A DNA stretch of 64,000 nt. It comes from Lachnospiraceae bacterium (GTDB lineage: Bacteria; Bacillota; Clostridia; Lachnospirales; Lachnospiraceae). The stretch is taken from contig JAFXQX010000015.1 of NCBI GenBank assembly GCA_017526745.1, forward strand, positions 62,001 to 126,000, in the 5' to 3' direction. Positions 17,945-25,411 of the stretch are shown here, one piece after another. Made by a program: the position numbers and the translations under genes. The first letter of the stretch is position 1. Each line of letters begins with the position of its first letter. A model generated the notes under the pieces. That model saw nothing but the letters and a program-made list of their open reading frames with translations, did no database searches and was not told where the DNA came from.

Positions 17945-18862
17945 ATGGCAGATATAACAGCAGCAATGGTTAAAGAGTTAAGAGAGATGACCGGTGCCGG
18001 CATGATGGACTGTAAGAAGGCACTCGGCGAGACAGACGGTGATATGGATGCCGCTGTTGAGTTCTTAAGAAAATCAGGTGCGGCCAAGGCCGAAAAGAAA
18101 GCAAGCCGTATCGCGGCAGAAGGTATATGCCGTGTTGCTATGGCTGAGAATAAGAAGGCAGTTGTTGTCGAGGTCAATTCCGAGACAGACTTTGTTGCCA
18201 AGAACGAAGTGTTCCAGGAGTTCGTTCAGTCTGTTGCCGATACAGCCCTTGTTACGGGACTTGCCGGCGGCGCTGACGGCGAGGATGTAGAGACTCTTCT
18301 TGACAAGGACGGCCTTCGTGAGGTCGTTGTCGAAAAGACCGCCAAGATCGGTGAGAAGCTGTCCGTCAGAAGATTCATCAGAGTAGAGGGAGACTGCGTC
18401 GTTTCCTATCTGCACGGCGGCGGAAGGATCGGTGTTCTCGTATCCGCCAAGTGTGCAAATGTTACGGATGCGGTCAAGGAAGCTCTCCAGAACATCGCAA
18501 TGCAGGTTGCCGCACTTTCACCCAAGTTCATCTCACAGAAGGATGTCGATCAGGATTTCCTTGCAAAGGAAAAAGAGATCATCATGGCTCAGATCGAGAA
18601 CGATCCCAAGGAAGCTGCCAAGCCCGACAAGGTTAAGGAAGGCATGGTGATGGGACGTATCAACAAGGAGATGAAAGAGTTCTGTCTCCTTGACCAGGTA
18701 TACGTAAGGGCGGAAGACGGAAAGCAGTCTGTTGCCAAGTACCTTGAGTCTGTTGACAAGGATCTTGTGATCGATAAGTTCGTACGTTTTGAAGTCGGCG
18801 AAGGAATGGAGAAGAAGAACGAAGACTTTGCCGCTGAAGTAGCAGCTCAGATGAATGCCTGA
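17945..18862 (+). CDS. tsf: translation elongation factor Ts
   Basis: Guanine-nucleotide exchange factor for EF-Tu, 305 residues, normal length. N-terminal UBA-like domain (ITAAMVKELREMTGAGMMDCKKAL), the EF-Tu-contact motif NSETDFVAKNEVF that inserts into EF-Tu, and the dimerisation/core repeats follow. Start ATG 17945 is preceded by AGGAGGAATT. It lies 35 nt after rpsB, and codon choice resembles other highly expressed genes (GTT, GCT, AAG). Identification is unambiguous. Confidence 0.98.
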   Translation: MADITAAMVKELREMTGAGMMDCKKALGETDGDMDAAVEFLRKSGAAKAEKKASRIAAEGICRVAMAENKKAVVVEVNSETDFVAKNEVFQEFVQSVADTALVTGLAGGADGEDVETLLDKDGLREVVVEKTAKIGEKLSVRRFIRVEGDCVVSYLHGGGRIGVLVSAKCANVTDAVKEALQNIAMQVAALSPKFISQKDVDQDFLAKEKEIIMAQIENDPKEAAKPDKVKEGMVMGRINKEMKEFCLLDQVYVRAEDGKQSVAKYLESVDKDLVIDKFVRFEVGEGMEKKNEDFAAEVAAQMNA

Positions 18863-18882
18863 ATCAAAACGGAGGGTTTAGC

Positions 18883-20076
18883 ATGGCAGAAAGAAGAGTA
18901 GGCACCGTATCAAGAGGTATACGCTGTCCTATCATACGTGAAGGCGATGACCTTATACAGATCGTAACGGACAGTGTTATAGAAGCAGCTCAGATCGAAG
19001 GGTTCGAGCTTCATGACAGGGATGTCATCTCAATGACCGAGTCCATCGTTGCAAGAAGCCAGGGTAATTACTGTACGGTAGATGATATCGCAAAAGATGT
19101 CAGGACCAAGCTCGGCGGAGGCACGGTAGGCGTTATGTTCCCTATCTTATCGAGGAACCGCTTTGCGATCTGCTTGAAGGGTATAGCAATGGGCTGCAAG
19201 AAGATAGTCCTTCAGCTTTCATATCCGTCCGATGAGGTCGGTAATGAACTCGTTTCCCTTGATAAGGTCGACGAGGCGGGGATCAATCCCTACAGCGATG
19301 TGCTGAGCCTTGAGAAGTACCGTGAGGTTTTCGGATATACAAAGCATGAGTTCACCGGCGTGGATTATGTCGAGTATTACAGCGACATAATCAGGGAAGA
19401 GGGTTGTGACGTTGATATAATATTTGCCAACCAGCCCAAGGCGATACTCGACTACACGAAGAGTGTAATAAACTGTGATATCCATACGAGAGCAAGGACC
19501 AAGAGGATACTTAAGGCAGCGGGCGCCGAGAAGGTGTTCGGCCTTGATGAGATAATGAACGCCCCGGTTGACGGAAGCGGATATAACGAGAAGTACGGAC
19601 TGCTCGGATCCAACAAGGCGACCGAAGGACAGGTCAAACTGTTCCCGAGAGACTGCCAGGATCTTGTGGAAGGAGTCCAGAAGGTCATCCTCGAGCGGAC
19701 AGGAAAGCACGTTGAAGTCATGGTATACGGAGACGGTGCGTTCAAGGATCCCAAGGGCAAGATATGGGAGCTCGCGGATCCGGTTGTATCCCCCGCATTC
19801 ACAAAGGGTCTTATCGGAACACCGAACGAGGTCAAGATCAAATACCTTGCGGATAATGATTTTGCAAAGCTCTCCGGAGAAGAGCTCCGTGAGGCGATCT
19901 CGAAGAGCATCAAGGAAAAGGATTCGAACCTTGTGGGCAAGATGGTCAGCGAGGGAACGACGCCCAGACAGCTTACGGACCTGATCGGATCGCTGTGCGA
20001 CCTTACATCGGGATCGGGCGACAAGGGAACACCGGTCGTGCTCGTACAGGGATATTTCGATAACTATACGAACTGA
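18883..20076 (+). CDS. coenzyme F420-0:L-glutamate ligase (CofE)-like protein
   Basis: 397 residues. The N-terminal half resembles the CofE/FbiB ligase fold: GTVSRGIRCPIIREGDDL, DRDVISMTESIVARSQGN, and a mid-protein VMVYGDGAFKDPKGKIWELADPVVSPAF segment of the type that binds metal and nucleotide in this family. F420 is not expected in this lineage and no other F420 gene is visible, so the real substrate is unknown; related Firmicute proteins are annotated only by homology. The C-terminus ends in a GTPVVLVQGYFDNYTN segment. It is 20 nt downstream of tsf with GGAGG and probably rides the rpsB-tsf transcript. Very likely cytoplasmic: no signal or membrane segment. Confidence 0.75.
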   Translation: MAERRVGTVSRGIRCPIIREGDDLIQIVTDSVIEAAQIEGFELHDRDVISMTESIVARSQGNYCTVDDIAKDVRTKLGGGTVGVMFPILSRNRFAICLKGIAMGCKKIVLQLSYPSDEVGNELVSLDKVDEAGINPYSDVLSLEKYREVFGYTKHEFTGVDYVEYYSDIIREEGCDVDIIFANQPKAILDYTKSVINCDIHTRARTKRILKAAGAEKVFGLDEIMNAPVDGSGYNEKYGLLGSNKATEGQVKLFPRDCQDLVEGVQKVILERTGKHVEVMVYGDGAFKDPKGKIWELADPVVSPAFTKGLIGTPNEVKIKYLADNDFAKLSGEELREAISKSIKEKDSNLVGKMVSEGTTPRQLTDLIGSLCDLTSGSGDKGTPVVLVQGYFDNYTN

Positions 20077-20100
20077 GTACGGCTAAAATCATACTATAAC

Positions 20101-20234
20101 GAAGAAGACTTACATGTTTGTACAAAAAGGCGCTTTCGCTCCTTCTACGGACGTTGCGTTACTAGACTTGATAAAACCTCGTCAAGTAACGACGTCCTCT
20201 AAGGCTTTTTGTTACAAACATGTAAGTCTTCTTC
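20101..20234. repeat. 134-nt long hairpin / inverted-repeat element
   Basis: Outer arms 20101-20122 and 20213-20234 are perfectly complementary over 22 bp; after a single bulged base (20212) another 7 bp pair (CAAAAAG 20123-20129 with CTTTTTG 20205-20211). Inside, GGACGT/ACGTCC (20149-20154, 20192-20197) and CGTTACT/AGTAACG (20157-20163, 20185-20191) continue the fold. The element could be a MITE-like repeat, a structured RNA, or an oversized terminator separating the converging tsf-side and SGNH transcripts. The ~105 nt after it (20235-20340) show nothing recognisable. Confidence 0.8.
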
Positions 20235-20340
20235 TGTTGTGTATACATCAAAGATGCTTCCGTTTAACAAGCGCAGACCCCTTCACAGGGTTTTATCGGA
20301 ATCACTTTGCTGTACTCCTTGATTACTGATTGCTCAGGTT

Positions 20341-21186
20341 TCAGATGTAACCGAGGGCCTTGAGCTTGTCGCAGACGGCGTCTGCTATGGCATCATAAGA
20401 GGCCTGTGACAGATGGGTGTTGTCTTCGCTGTAGCCGTACCTGTTTATGAGGTTTATGCAGTCCATGTAGTGACTTCCGTAATGTGCCGCAAGATCGTTG
20501 TTGATGGGAACATACAGATCACCGAGTCTCCACCTTGATGTCGTGCCGATGACTATGTAGTTGTTAACACCGCCGTTCTGGGCAAGGAAGTTATCGATCT
20601 GGCTGATGACCGGCGCAGTATTTGCGTTGGGTCCTTCATCAGGGCACCAGTCACATGATCCGACCCAGAAAATATATACCTTATCCGGGTCTATCTCCTG
20701 ACCTTTCTGGGTCTCGTCCCTGTACATCCAGAATATATCGTGCGTGTTATGTCCGTAGAATCCGTAGCCTTCGACCGGAACGCTGACCTTTTTTGACAGC
20801 CTGACATACGGGGCATTGGCAAGGTTGTCGTCCTCATCACCCAGGGATCCCTGGGTAAGAGAGTCTCCGAGCCAGACTATGGCTTTGGGTTTTCCGGCTG
20901 ATCTTTCCGATCCTTTTTCCGTTTCGGATAACTGTTCCGGGGCTGCGGCAGCAGCTTCTTCGGGTATATCCTCCACGACAGGCTCTTCAGCGGCCGGCTC
21001 CTCAGTTGCAGGCTCATCTGCAGCAGGCTCTTCTGCGACAGGTGCTTCTGTGGCAGCGGGTGCGGCATCAGTTTCGGTAACGACGGTTATCTCATTGTTT
21101 TTCGGTGCTTCGGATATGTTTTCGTCCGAACCGCATCCCGCAAGAAATGCTGCTGTTATCATTAATGCTGTGATCGTTTTTTTCAT
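20341..21186 (-). CDS. SGNH/GDSL-hydrolase lipoprotein
   Basis: 281 residues. A lipoprotein signal peptide (MKKTITALMITAAFLAGC, lipobox LAGC with Cys18) is followed by a low-complexity Glu/Pro/Ala linker (about 36-85, repeats such as EEPAADEPATEEPAAEEP) and an SGNH hydrolase domain. The domain has WLGDSLTQGS with nucleophile Ser109, a GSCDWCPDEG segment, and the C-terminal Asp/His pair in SEDNTHLSQASYDAI. It is therefore surface-anchored on the membrane with the catalytic domain extended beyond it, and probably deacylates a polysaccharide or glycan; the substrate is unknown. Start 21186 has AAGGAGC upstream on the reverse strand. Convergent with the tsf-side operon and divergent from the GH115-like gene. 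Confidence 0.85.
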   Translation of the reverse strand: MKKTITALMITAAFLAGCGSDENISEAPKNNEITVVTETDAAPAATEAPVAEEPAADEPATEEPAAEEPVVEDIPEEAAAAAPEQLSETEKGSERSAGKPKAIVWLGDSLTQGSLGDEDDNLANAPYVRLSKKVSVPVEGYGFYGHNTHDIFWMYRDETQKGQEIDPDKVYIFWVGSCDWCPDEGPNANTAPVISQIDNFLAQNGGVNNYIVIGTTSRWRLGDLYVPINNDLAAHYGSHYMDCINLINRYGYSEDNTHLSQASYDAIADAVCDKLKALGYI

Positions 21187-21222
21187 ACTGTGCTCCTTTA
21201 CTGTTTGACACCTATGGCATGT

Positions 21223-21252
21223 ATTATATGTTATAATGTGTTCAATGTGCAA
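21223..21252 (-). promoter_or_regulatory. promoter of the SGNH lipoprotein gene, in a shared divergent region
   Basis: On the reverse strand TTGCAC (21247-21252), 18-nt spacer, TATAAT (21223-21228). On the opposite strand TTGACA (21205-21210) and TATAAT (21232-21237) are 21 nt apart, too far for a standard promoter, so the forward promoter of the GH115-like gene is unclear. The two sets of elements overlap, which would make divergent transcription mutually exclusive. Confidence 0.45.
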
Positions 21253-21271
21253 ATCATAAAGAGGGCGTGTC

Positions 21272-23017
21272 ATGGGATTTACTTTTTCGGATAAACTCAT
21301 CAGGAACAATCAGATAGTATTCATATACGAGGAATGCGCCACGACCGGAGTGTGCACTGTCGCAGGACAGGTCAGGGAAGATGTGGGGAAGGTGTTCGGC
21401 TCCCGTCCCATCGGGGTTGAGTACGCAAACTTTAAGGATACCGCCGATTTCTTTTCGTATCCGGTGTTCTTCGGAACCGTCGGAAACAGTGCGATACTGG
21501 ATGCTCTTGCTAGGTCATCGGCCATCGACCTTTTTGCCATTGCCGGCGAAAAGGAAGTTTACATGATAAATGTCGTTGACGGCCTCGAGTTCGAAGGATT
21601 CCGGTTCGAGTCTGCACTTGTCATCGCAGGCGCTGACGATCTCGGCACGATATACGGCCTTTACAGGATCTCGGAAATGATAGGGATCCCGGCCCTTTCC
21701 GACTGGATGGATATCATGCCGAAACGAAAGGACAAGCAGACCCTGTCGCCGATATCCCCGATCGTCTCCCCGGCACCTTCCGCTGCCTTCAGAGGTTTTG
21801 CGGTCGATGACGATAAGAAAGCACTTGCGGGCAAATGCAAAAAATACATCGAACTGTTGCTGAGGCTTCGGGGAAACACTCTTGTATGCAAAGATGAAAC
21901 GTGTGCGGCTATCGCCAATGAATACGGCATAAAGGTCAAAAGCAGTTGTGATGCGGCGTTCGAGCCTTCGTACCTTCCCAAACTGTCCGAGAAGGAATAT
22001 GCGTATCTGGACCGGGAGGATCACGGGGAGCTGATACTTAATGCGCGCACTGTCTATGCCTGCGAATTCCCTCTTGCATATTTTCTGTCCGTTGCATACG
22101 ATGCCGGCAGATGGGGCTGTCCGGGAGAGGACAGCGCACATCTTTTTACCGAGGAGTTTGTAAAGTCCACGTTCCCGGAAAGGACGGAAGAAGAGTGCGA
22201 GGATATATGTTACATATTACTGGGATATACCGCGATCACCGAAGCATTTCCGATACTTGAACTGGGGAAGAGGACATACGAGGAACTTTCCTATTCGCAA
22301 AGGGAAGCCCTTATCGCACAGTGCGACGCGATGATAGATATGGCCTGCGGCATGCGGGATAAGAACAGCGGGGATGGCGAAGCGTTCTTCGGACTTGTAT
22401 ATATTCCGGCCGTATTCAGCCTCAATATGGTCAGAATGTGGGCCCTTACCGGCCAAAATCATGCGCTTGCGGATGCGGGCTCCACGGCGGCAAACTATTA
22501 TGCCAAACGAATAAATGACAGCGTAAAACTGGACAGGAAGATCATCGCCAAGCTTCATGAAGTGATCGACGGAAAATGGAAGAAGATGGAGCTTCCGGTC
22601 CCGGTTAAGAATCCCGTGGTCCATACCGTCATCCCGTCCAAGACACCGGATCTTATGATCATGATCCCTGGCAGCGGAATGTGCGTGTCGGTCTCGGAGG
22701 CAGGCCCGGAGCCGCTTATCCTGCCGTATCCTTTAGGGGGCAGGGCAGATGCATGCTTTGAACTGTCTTCCGGATCTGAAGGAAAGATAAAGTATGAACT
22801 GTCGGCAGATGATGACAGGATCGTATTATCCGAACAGGCGGGGAAGGTCAAATGCGGTAAGATCAGGAAAGTGTTCATAAGCCTTAACGAGATCGCACCG
22901 GATACAAAAGGCCTTATAGGAACGATAACTGTTTCGTTCGAACGTGGAAGTGCTAATATACAGGTGGTCATTACCGATGACGCGGCGGATGATACACAGA
23001 CACAGGAGGATGAGTGA
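21272..23017 (+). CDS. shortened GH115-like protein (alpha-glucuronidase family relative)
   Basis: 581 residues, no signal peptide. The N-terminal region resembles glycoside hydrolase family 115: VFFGTVGNSAILDAL (66-80), EVYMINVVDG, and the hallmark ALVIAGADDLGTIYGLYRISEMIGI (115-139). At 172-200 it continues as FRGFAVDDDKKALAGKCKKYIELLLRLRGNTLV, where family members have the RGIF-IND and ELLLRLKAN motifs. The following barrel is much shorter than in typical GH115 enzymes (about 800-1000 aa), and the conserved HHEPM-type active-site loop is not visible. A C-terminal beta-rich domain (about 450-575) remains. GH115 removes (4-O-methyl)glucuronic acid from xylan; whether this copy is catalytic is doubtful. 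Coupled to the next esterase gene by TGATG. Confidence 0.65.
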   Translation: MGFTFSDKLIRNNQIVFIYEECATTGVCTVAGQVREDVGKVFGSRPIGVEYANFKDTADFFSYPVFFGTVGNSAILDALARSSAIDLFAIAGEKEVYMINVVDGLEFEGFRFESALVIAGADDLGTIYGLYRISEMIGIPALSDWMDIMPKRKDKQTLSPISPIVSPAPSAAFRGFAVDDDKKALAGKCKKYIELLLRLRGNTLVCKDETCAAIANEYGIKVKSSCDAAFEPSYLPKLSEKEYAYLDREDHGELILNARTVYACEFPLAYFLSVAYDAGRWGCPGEDSAHLFTEEFVKSTFPERTEEECEDICYILLGYTAITEAFPILELGKRTYEELSYSQREALIAQCDAMIDMACGMRDKNSGDGEAFFGLVYIPAVFSLNMVRMWALTGQNHALADAGSTAANYYAKRINDSVKLDRKIIAKLHEVIDGKWKKMELPVPVKNPVVHTVIPSKTPDLMIMIPGSGMCVSVSEAGPEPLILPYPLGGRADACFELSSGSEGKIKYELSADDDRIVLSEQAGKVKCGKIRKVFISLNEIAPDTKGLIGTITVSFERGSANIQVVITDDAADDTQTQEDE

Positions 23018-24633
23018 TGTCACAGGCAGCATTTGCAAGGATATTTTCTGACGGTGCCGTGCTTCAGCGCGGCAAAAAGATAAATGTCTGGGGATTTGCC
23101 GAAGCGGGGATCGCTCTTAGCGTCCGGCTCGGCGATAAAGTGTGCAATTGCCGTGCAGATGCGGACGGCAGATTTGACGCATCGTTTCCGCCTATGGAAA
23201 AAGGCGGGCCCTATGTCCTTTGTGTAACGGACGGGGACAAACAGGCGGCCGAAAGCCGGGATATCATGATCGGTGACGTTCTTTTGATATCCGGCCAGTC
23301 GAACATGGAATATCCCATGGAGAATGTCAGGGAATCATATCCTTCCGAGTGGGATGAGCCGAACGATCCGCTTCTTCGCTCATTCAAGGTCATTGAAAAC
23401 GGGGTGTTTACCGATACTCTTCCGGATGTGCTGACCGGCGAGTGGAAGAGCCTTTCAAAGGATTCCATAGATGCTATGTCCGCAGTCGGATACTTTACGG
23501 CAAAACAGCTTCGCAGCAAGGAGGACGTTGCGGTAGGGCTTGTTGACATTTCGCTTGGCGGTGCACCGCTTGAAGCGTTCATGAGCCGGCAGATGCTTGA
23601 AGGATATGATGAGGCATTAAATGAAGCCAGGCCGTTTGAAGATGATGATTATAGAGAAGGAGTTCTTTCCGATAACGAAAGATATGAAAACGAGTGGTTA
23701 AGAGATCTTGATGAGGGCGACAGGGGACTTAAGGAGCATTTCGAGGATGGCCGGGCGATACTTGAGAAGGGAAGCCCGATAGTCCTTCCCGACTATTTTT
23801 CGGACACCGAACTTGACGCATTTTGCGGAAGCGTCTGGTTTGCAAGGACATTTGAGGTACCCGAAGAGTATGCCGCAAGAAAGGCAAAACTGTGGTTCGG
23901 GATCATTACCGATCTTGACAGCTGTTATGTGAACGGACAGTTTATCGGTAATACCGAGTTCACATACCCTTCGCGCAGGTATGAGATACCCGAAGGACTT
24001 CTTCATGCGGGCACGAACACTGTTGTGTTCAGGATCGGCGTGGAAAAAGGCTATGGCAAGGTCGCACCCGGAAGACTGCTTGCAGTCATATTCGGAGACG
24101 GTGTAAGAACGACCGACGGATATAACGAAGGCTTTGAAGGCGCCGATCACATTATCAGTCTTGGCGGACTGTGGAAGTATATCATCGGCAACAAGACAAA
24201 AGCCTCCCGGGACCAGATATTTGTCAACTGGAAACCGACTGCGCTGTTTTACGGTATGCTCGGCCCGCTTGCGGGATTTTCCATCAAGGCATTCGTGTTT
24301 TACCAGGGAGAGTCCAACTGCAGGAAATACAACGAATATGCGGATCTTACGAGAAGGTTTGTTATGGGCCTTCGCAAACTCTGGGATGATGATTTTTACT
24401 ATGTGTGCATTCAGCTCCCCGAGTTCGGACCGAGGATGGAAGAGATCACATACGATAAAGGAGTGGCCTGGCGCGGCCTTATGAAGGCGCAGGAAGAGGT
24501 CGTAAAGATTCCGGGTGCATTTCTCGTAAAGGCATACGGCACCGGAGAACTGAACGACCTGCATCCGCAGCGCAAGGCACCTTTGGGCCGTATGATCGCC
24601 GAGATACTGTACAAACTGCAGATAGGACCTTAG
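23017..24633 (+). CDS. sialate O-acetylesterase-family (SASA) carbohydrate esterase
   Basis: 538 residues, cytoplasmic (no signal). SGNH-type esterase with nucleophile Ser95 in ISGQSNMEYP, the oxyanion block FVFYQGESNC and the C-terminal catalytic Asp/His motif NDLHPQRK. A beta-sandwich inserted in the middle (about 270-345; WFARTFEVPEEYAARKAKLWFG, DLDSCYVNGQFIGNTEF) resembles the jelly-roll insert of sialate-9-O-acetylesterase-like proteins. In Firmicutes such enzymes often deacetylate xylan oligosaccharides; next to a GH115-like gene that reading is favoured over sialic acid. Starts at ATG 23017 behind AGGAGG, overlapping the preceding stop by one base. Confidence 0.85.
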   Translation: MSQAAFARIFSDGAVLQRGKKINVWGFAEAGIALSVRLGDKVCNCRADADGRFDASFPPMEKGGPYVLCVTDGDKQAAESRDIMIGDVLLISGQSNMEYPMENVRESYPSEWDEPNDPLLRSFKVIENGVFTDTLPDVLTGEWKSLSKDSIDAMSAVGYFTAKQLRSKEDVAVGLVDISLGGAPLEAFMSRQMLEGYDEALNEARPFEDDDYREGVLSDNERYENEWLRDLDEGDRGLKEHFEDGRAILEKGSPIVLPDYFSDTELDAFCGSVWFARTFEVPEEYAARKAKLWFGIITDLDSCYVNGQFIGNTEFTYPSRRYEIPEGLLHAGTNTVVFRIGVEKGYGKVAPGRLLAVIFGDGVRTTDGYNEGFEGADHIISLGGLWKYIIGNKTKASRDQIFVNWKPTALFYGMLGPLAGFSIKAFVFYQGESNCRKYNEYADLTRRFVMGLRKLWDDDFYYVCIQLPEFGPRMEEITYDKGVAWRGLMKAQEEVVKIPGAFLVKAYGTGELNDLHPQRKAPLGRMIAEILYKLQIGP

Positions 24634-24638
24634 GACGT

Positions 24639-24667
24639 TTGCAGACGGTGAGGCTGTGTGGTATTAT
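24639..24667 (+). promoter_or_regulatory. promoter just upstream of the phosphopantetheinyl transferase gene
   Basis: TTGCAG (24639-24644), 17-nt spacer, TATTAT (24662-24667) with TGTGG before it. The next ATG is at 24678, so transcription would start about 3-4 nt before the coding region; the mRNA would be nearly leaderless unless a promoter further upstream is also used. Confidence 0.5.
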
Positions 24668-24677
24668 GTGAGGCGGT

Positions 24678-25382
24678 ATGTTAAAAACTGGACGGAATTT
24701 GGCCTTTGATGTACGGCTCTATGCTGCGGACACATCAGGTGACGGACAATTTTTTGACCGTTGGTACGCCCGCATGCCCGAAGCAAGAAGAACAAGGTGC
24801 GACAGGTTCCGGCAGGAAGCTGACCGGAAACGGTGCATCACGGCATATGCACTTTTGTCGTATGCGCTTTCCGATATCACCGGGACCTGCAGATATACAT
24901 GGGACATGACAGAGGGAGCCGGAGGCAAACCTTATCTTACGGATATTCCGGTATCATTTAACATTTCACATGCGAAGGACCGGGTCATAGCAGCTCTTTC
25001 GCCGGCGGATGTCGGATGCGACGTGGAGTGCAAAAACAGAAACGCACTTATGGTCGCAAAGAGATTCTTTTCTCCCGACGAATATGCGTACCTTACCGCC
25101 GCACCTAATGAAGAGACCTTAAAACGCAGTTTTACCAGACTGTGGTCCATAAAGGAAAGCGTGGTAAAGTGCTGCGGCGAAGGGATCAGAATGCCTTTTT
25201 CCGATTTTTCCGTTGTGGATGATAAGGGACATATAAAAGATACCGTCACCGTTCCCGGGGCGGATGAAGAGTATCATATAAGGGAATTTGCGGCAGAAGG
25301 CATGTACTGCTACAGCCTTTGCAGCGTATACGACAGGATAGAGGACGATATCAGACGCATAGATTGCGATAGGATGATATGA
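24678..25382 (+). CDS. Sfp-type 4'-phosphopantetheinyl transferase
   Basis: Transfers phosphopantetheine from CoA to carrier proteins, making holo-ACP/PCP. 234 residues with the family's ordered motifs: GGKPYL, FNISHAKDRVIAALS, the metal-binding VGCDVE and the second metal/catalytic segment RLWSIKESVVKCCGEG. Length fits Sfp (~224) rather than AcpS (~120). No polyketide or peptide synthetase is in the window, so the partner carrier protein is elsewhere. It overlaps the downstream synthase gene by 4 nt (ATGA), although that gene's better start lies 30 nt further on. Confidence 0.92.
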   Translation: MLKTGRNLAFDVRLYAADTSGDGQFFDRWYARMPEARRTRCDRFRQEADRKRCITAYALLSYALSDITGTCRYTWDMTEGAGGKPYLTDIPVSFNISHAKDRVIAALSPADVGCDVECKNRNALMVAKRFFSPDEYAYLTAAPNEETLKRSFTRLWSIKESVVKCCGEGIRMPFSDFSVVDDKGHIKDTVTVPGADEEYHIREFAAEGMYCYSLCSVYDRIEDDIRRIDCDRMI

Positions 25383-25411
25383 ACGTTTCCAAACGAGGAG
25401 ATGATTGGATA

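Noticed and set aside
20114-20329. 71-codon open frame across the 134-nt hairpin
   Set aside because: It reads through both arms of the inverted repeat and has no ribosome site or protein-like composition.
21205-21237. Forward promoter TTGACA/TATAAT before the GH115-like gene
   Set aside because: The spacer is 21 nt, outside the usual 16-18, so it is not listed as a feature of its own.
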